Of a stretch of DNA of 64,000 nucleotides, positions 61,523-64,000 are shown in pieces. A model generated the notes under the pieces. That model made no database searches. It was not told where the DNA came from and saw only the letters and a program-made list of their open reading frames with translations. Within the stretch, counting starts at the first letter, position 1. Every line of letters starts with the position of its first letter. The translations under genes and the position numbers were made by a program. Location of the stretch: contig CAZIGH010000022.1 of the NCBI GenBank assembly GCA_964538625.1, forward strand, positions 1 to 64,000, read 5' to 3'. The stretch comes from JAEUHM01 sp964538625 (GTDB lineage: Bacteria; Verrucomicrobiota; Verrucomicrobiia; Verrucomicrobiales; Verrucomicrobiaceae).

Positions 61523-64000
61523 ATGTACCGACCGCTTTTTTGCACTTTCGTTCTCGTTTTCTCGGTAATGGCTGCCGCTCAGGAGCCGCTGAAGTCCCTG
61601 AGTACGTATGCGAAGAAATACGGTGAGACTCAGAATGCGGTGCAGGTGGACCCGGCGAAGGATCTGCCCAGTTACCCAGCGGTGGAGCCGACAAAGGCGT
61701 TGAGTACGTGGCAGGTGAAGAAGGGCTTCAAGCTGGAGCTGGCGGCGAATGAGCCCCAGGTGCGTGATCCGATAGCCCTTTCTTTCGATGAGCGGGGTCG
61801 GATGTTTGTCTGCGAGATGATCGATTACTCTGAAATGCGCGACGAGCAGCCGCACTGGGGTCGTGTTTCGATGCTGGAGGATGTGGATGGCGACGGGGTT
61901 TATGAGAAGAGTACGGTGTTCGCCGACGATTTGCCTTGGCCTACGGGACTGATCTGGGCAAATGGTGGCCTCTACGTGGGGGCTACGCCGGACATCTGGC
62001 GGCTGGAGGACAGGGATGGCGATGGTCGCGCCGAGGTGCGGAAGAGGGCGTTCACGGGATTCGGCACTGGTTTGAATCTGCTCAATGTGCAGGGACTGCT
62101 GAACTCCTTTCAGTGGGGGCAGGACAATCGGGTGCATGTGCTGGCAGGCGGGGGAAATCGCGGCGTCATCACCTGTCCAGAACGGCCCGAGCTTAAGGGC
62201 GTGGAGCTGGGTGGCAGGGACTTTTGGTTTGACCCGGTGACGCTGGACTTCGGTCTGGAGGCTGGTGGGGCGCAGTATGGGATGAGCTTTGATGACTACG
62301 GGCGGAAGTTTGGCTGCTCGAACTCCGACCACCTCCAGCACTGGGTTTATGATGATGGATTCGCAGGTGGAAATCCCTTTTTCCAGATGCCGCCAGCCCG
62401 GCGCAGCATCGCGGCAGACGGTGGAGCAGCGGAGGTCTTTCGCATTAGCCCGGATGAGCCATGGCGCATCATCCGCACCCGGTGGCGCATCGCAGGCGTG
62501 GTGAAGGGGGCAGTGGAAGGGGGCGGGCGTGTGAGCGGTTACTTTACCGGGGCCACTGGGACGACGATTTATCGTGGGGATGCGTATGGACCGGAGTTCA
62601 AGAACAACAGTTTCACTGGTGACGCGGGAGGGCAGTTGATTCACCGGAAAGTGATCCGGCGCTCAGAGGATGGCATTTTACTTGTGGGCGAGCGGCCAGC
62701 GGATGAGCAAGGTTTTGAGTTTGCGGCTTCAAAAGATACGTGGGTGCGGGTGGTCAATTTTGCCAACGCACCGGATGGTTGCCTTTTGGTGTGCGATATG
62801 TATCGCCAGGTGATCGAGCACCCGTGGAGCATTCCGGATGAGATCAAGCAGTACCTTGACCTGAACCGGGGCAATGACCGCGGGCGCATTTACCGCTTGG
62901 TACCGGAAGGCGGTGTGAAGCGCCTTGGTGAGCGGGTAAATCTGGCCGAGCTTAGTACGGCGGAGCTGGTGAAGACCCTTGCGCATACGAACGGGTGGCA
63001 CAGGGACACGGCTCAGCGTTTGTTGTATGAGAGGCAGGACAAAGCGGCAGTGAGCGCTTTGGAGGAGATGGTGCGCGGGTCGGCGAGCACCGTCGCAGCG
63101 CTGCACGCGCTCGGGGCGCTGGAGGGCATGGGAGAGCTGAGCGAGCGGGTGGTCATCGCCGCGCTTCAAAGCAGGGATGACGTGGTGGCTGAGCGTGGGC
63201 TGTGGCTCGCGGCGCGACGTCTGAGACTTTCTCCGCCGTCGGACGCTCTGTGGCAGGCCATGATGCAGCTCACCTCTGACGAGCGGAGTGCCAGAGTGAA
63301 GTTCCAGCTCGCTCTGACGCTGGGCAAGTCCAAGCATCCTGATTCGCCAAAGGTGCTAGCCTCCCTTGGGCCGAAGAGTGAGCTGATGGCTGCGGCCATT
63401 CTAAATGCTCCGGCCGAGATGGCGGCAGAGATTCTGAAACGGCTCTCGTCATCACCGGAAGGGAAACATCCAAACCGTGAATTGCTTATGACTCCGCTGT
63501 ATCGGATCATCGGGTGGCGGAATGATGTCAACGAGGTGCAGGGCGCTATCCAGTCTCTCGCAGAGGTTCCTGTCCCTGAGCACATCGCGGCGTTCTCTGA
63601 GGGGCTGGCAAAGGCTGGAAGCAGCATCGAGAAGGCGGATGGCGGGAAGGTGTTGGCTGCGGTTTTCAACCAGGCGGTGGCGAGGGCCATGGATGGTTCT
63701 GCTCCCGAAACGGAGAGACTGCGCGCCGTAGAACTGCTCCGTCTTTCGACGTCCGCAGAGGCGGCAGATGCGCTGGACCATTGTTTGAGCGAGGGCCAGT
63801 CCGACGCCTTGCAGGCAGCAGCCATTCAGGCAAAACAGCGCTCTGCATCCAAACAGGTGACGGAGGTGCTGCTGGCTCACTGGCCGCACTATGGAGCGAA
63901 GGCGAAGGCCGCTGCCATGGAGGCCTTTCTCTCCCGGGACGAGCGGGTGCTGGCTCTGCTGAACTCACCAGCGGTGAATCCCAAAGACTTCACTGCGGCG
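61523..64000 (+). CDS. PVC-type dehydrogenase / HEAT-repeat protein, 3' end outside window
   Basis: The frame from ATG 61523 is open for all 826 codons to the window edge. A signal peptide (MYRPLFCTFVLVFSVMAAAQ) is followed by the membrane-bound-dehydrogenase-type propeller of Planctomycetes/Verrucomicrobia: DPIALSFDERGRMFVCEMID, MLEDVDGDGVYEKSTVFADD, PTGLIWANGGLYVGATPDIW, and NAPDGCLLVCDMYRQVIEHP (to about 460). From about 480 on, short helical units suit HEAT repeats. Such proteins usually end in a cytochrome c haem domain, which may lie beyond 64000. Periplasmic; substrate unknown. Confidence 0.88.
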   Translation, partial: MYRPLFCTFVLVFSVMAAAQEPLKSLSTYAKKYGETQNAVQVDPAKDLPSYPAVEPTKALSTWQVKKGFKLELAANEPQVRDPIALSFDERGRMFVCEMIDYSEMRDEQPHWGRVSMLEDVDGDGVYEKSTVFADDLPWPTGLIWANGGLYVGATPDIWRLEDRDGDGRAEVRKRAFTGFGTGLNLLNVQGLLNSFQWGQDNRVHVLAGGGNRGVITCPERPELKGVELGGRDFWFDPVTLDFGLEAGGAQYGMSFDDYGRKFGCSNSDHLQHWVYDDGFAGGNPFFQMPPARRSIAADGGAAEVFRISPDEPWRIIRTRWRIAGVVKGAVEGGGRVSGYFTGATGTTIYRGDAYGPEFKNNSFTGDAGGQLIHRKVIRRSEDGILLVGERPADEQGFEFAASKDTWVRVVNFANAPDGCLLVCDMYRQVIEHPWSIPDEIKQYLDLNRGNDRGRIYRLVPEGGVKRLGERVNLAELSTAELVKTLAHTNGWHRDTAQRLLYERQDKAAVSALEEMVRGSASTVAALHALGALEGMGELSERVVIAALQSRDDVVAERGLWLAARRLRLSPPSDALWQAMMQLTSDERSARVKFQLALTLGKSKHPDSPKVLASLGPKSELMAAAILNAPAEMAAEILKRLSSSPEGKHPNRELLMTPLYRIIGWRNDVNEVQGAIQSLAEVPVPEHIAAFSEGLAKAGSSIEKADGGKVLAAVFNQAVARAMDGSAPETERLRAVELLRLSTSAEAADALDHCLSEGQSDALQAAAIQAKQRSASKQVTEVLLAHWPHYGAKAKAAAMEAFLSRDERVLALLNSPAVNPKDFTAA

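Overview
The window looks like chromosomal DNA of a Verrucomicrobiota bacterium, probably close to Verrucomicrobiaceae (Prosthecobacter/Verrucomicrobium-like). This is inferred from gene content and a GC-rich composition, not from rRNA, which is absent. The markers are two Tat-exported DUF1501 proteins, a planctomycete-type cytochrome c domain joined to an SHD1-like tail, three Gfo/Idh/MocA oxidoreductases, a PVC-type dehydrogenase/HEAT protein, very large secreted Ig/beta-helix and delta-60-repeat proteins, and many genes without a clear Shine-Dalgarno.

Region 1 (1-9.7 kb) is an accessory island at a tRNA cluster. A tRNA-Pro (cut by the window edge) and a complete tRNA-Met(CAT) are followed by two giant reading frames (116-6520 and 6717-9908). 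Both resemble phage/conjugative-element 'polyvalent' proteins: metallopeptidase-like HExxGH and HELTH motifs, a PBECR-type nuclease-like segment, and long helical LPD-type tails. The 3' half of the tRNA-Met plus about 70 bp of flank is repeated at 6589-6699, just before the second frame. A 3' end from a different tRNA lies inside the first frame at 571-605. No integrase is present. The second frame is cut off against a chromosomal gene near 9.7 kb. I read this as stacked remnants, or very small satellites, of tRNA-targeting elements.

Region 2 (9.7-28 kb) is mixed core and envelope metabolism: a secreted hypothetical with a possible His/Cys dyad, lysA, a beta-helix/Ig surface protein, oxidoreductases, an AddA-like helicase-nuclease, ribulokinase, a cytochrome-Dus-hydrolase operon, a DUF1501 protein and a cysteine desulfurase. 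Region 3 (28-37 kb) holds a LysM lipoprotein, rpsN, an FmdB-like zinc ribbon, a pseudouridine synthase, a sialidase-like protein, gamma-glutamyltransferase, cutA, and an NtrB/NtrC-like two-component pair with a 47-codon reading frame between its members. Region 4 (37-46.6 kb) carries a 1327-residue delta-60/Ig protein, topB, dhaK-dhaL and a gamma-glutamylcyclotransferase-like gene.

Region 5 (46.6-51 kb) has two tandem ammonium transporter genes, each with a -24/-12 (sigma-54) promoter candidate and a factor-independent terminator. They are plausible targets of an NtrC-type activator such as the one at 35.5 kb. Region 6 (51-64 kb) has a DUF2868/DUF3482 GTPase pair, a second DUF1501 protein, an overlapping 4-hydroxyproline-epimerase/dipeptidyl-peptidase operon (use of proline-rich peptides), a GH63-like glucosidase, and a PVC dehydrogenase/HEAT gene that runs off the window end. 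No CRISPR array, rRNA operon or insertion sequence was seen.
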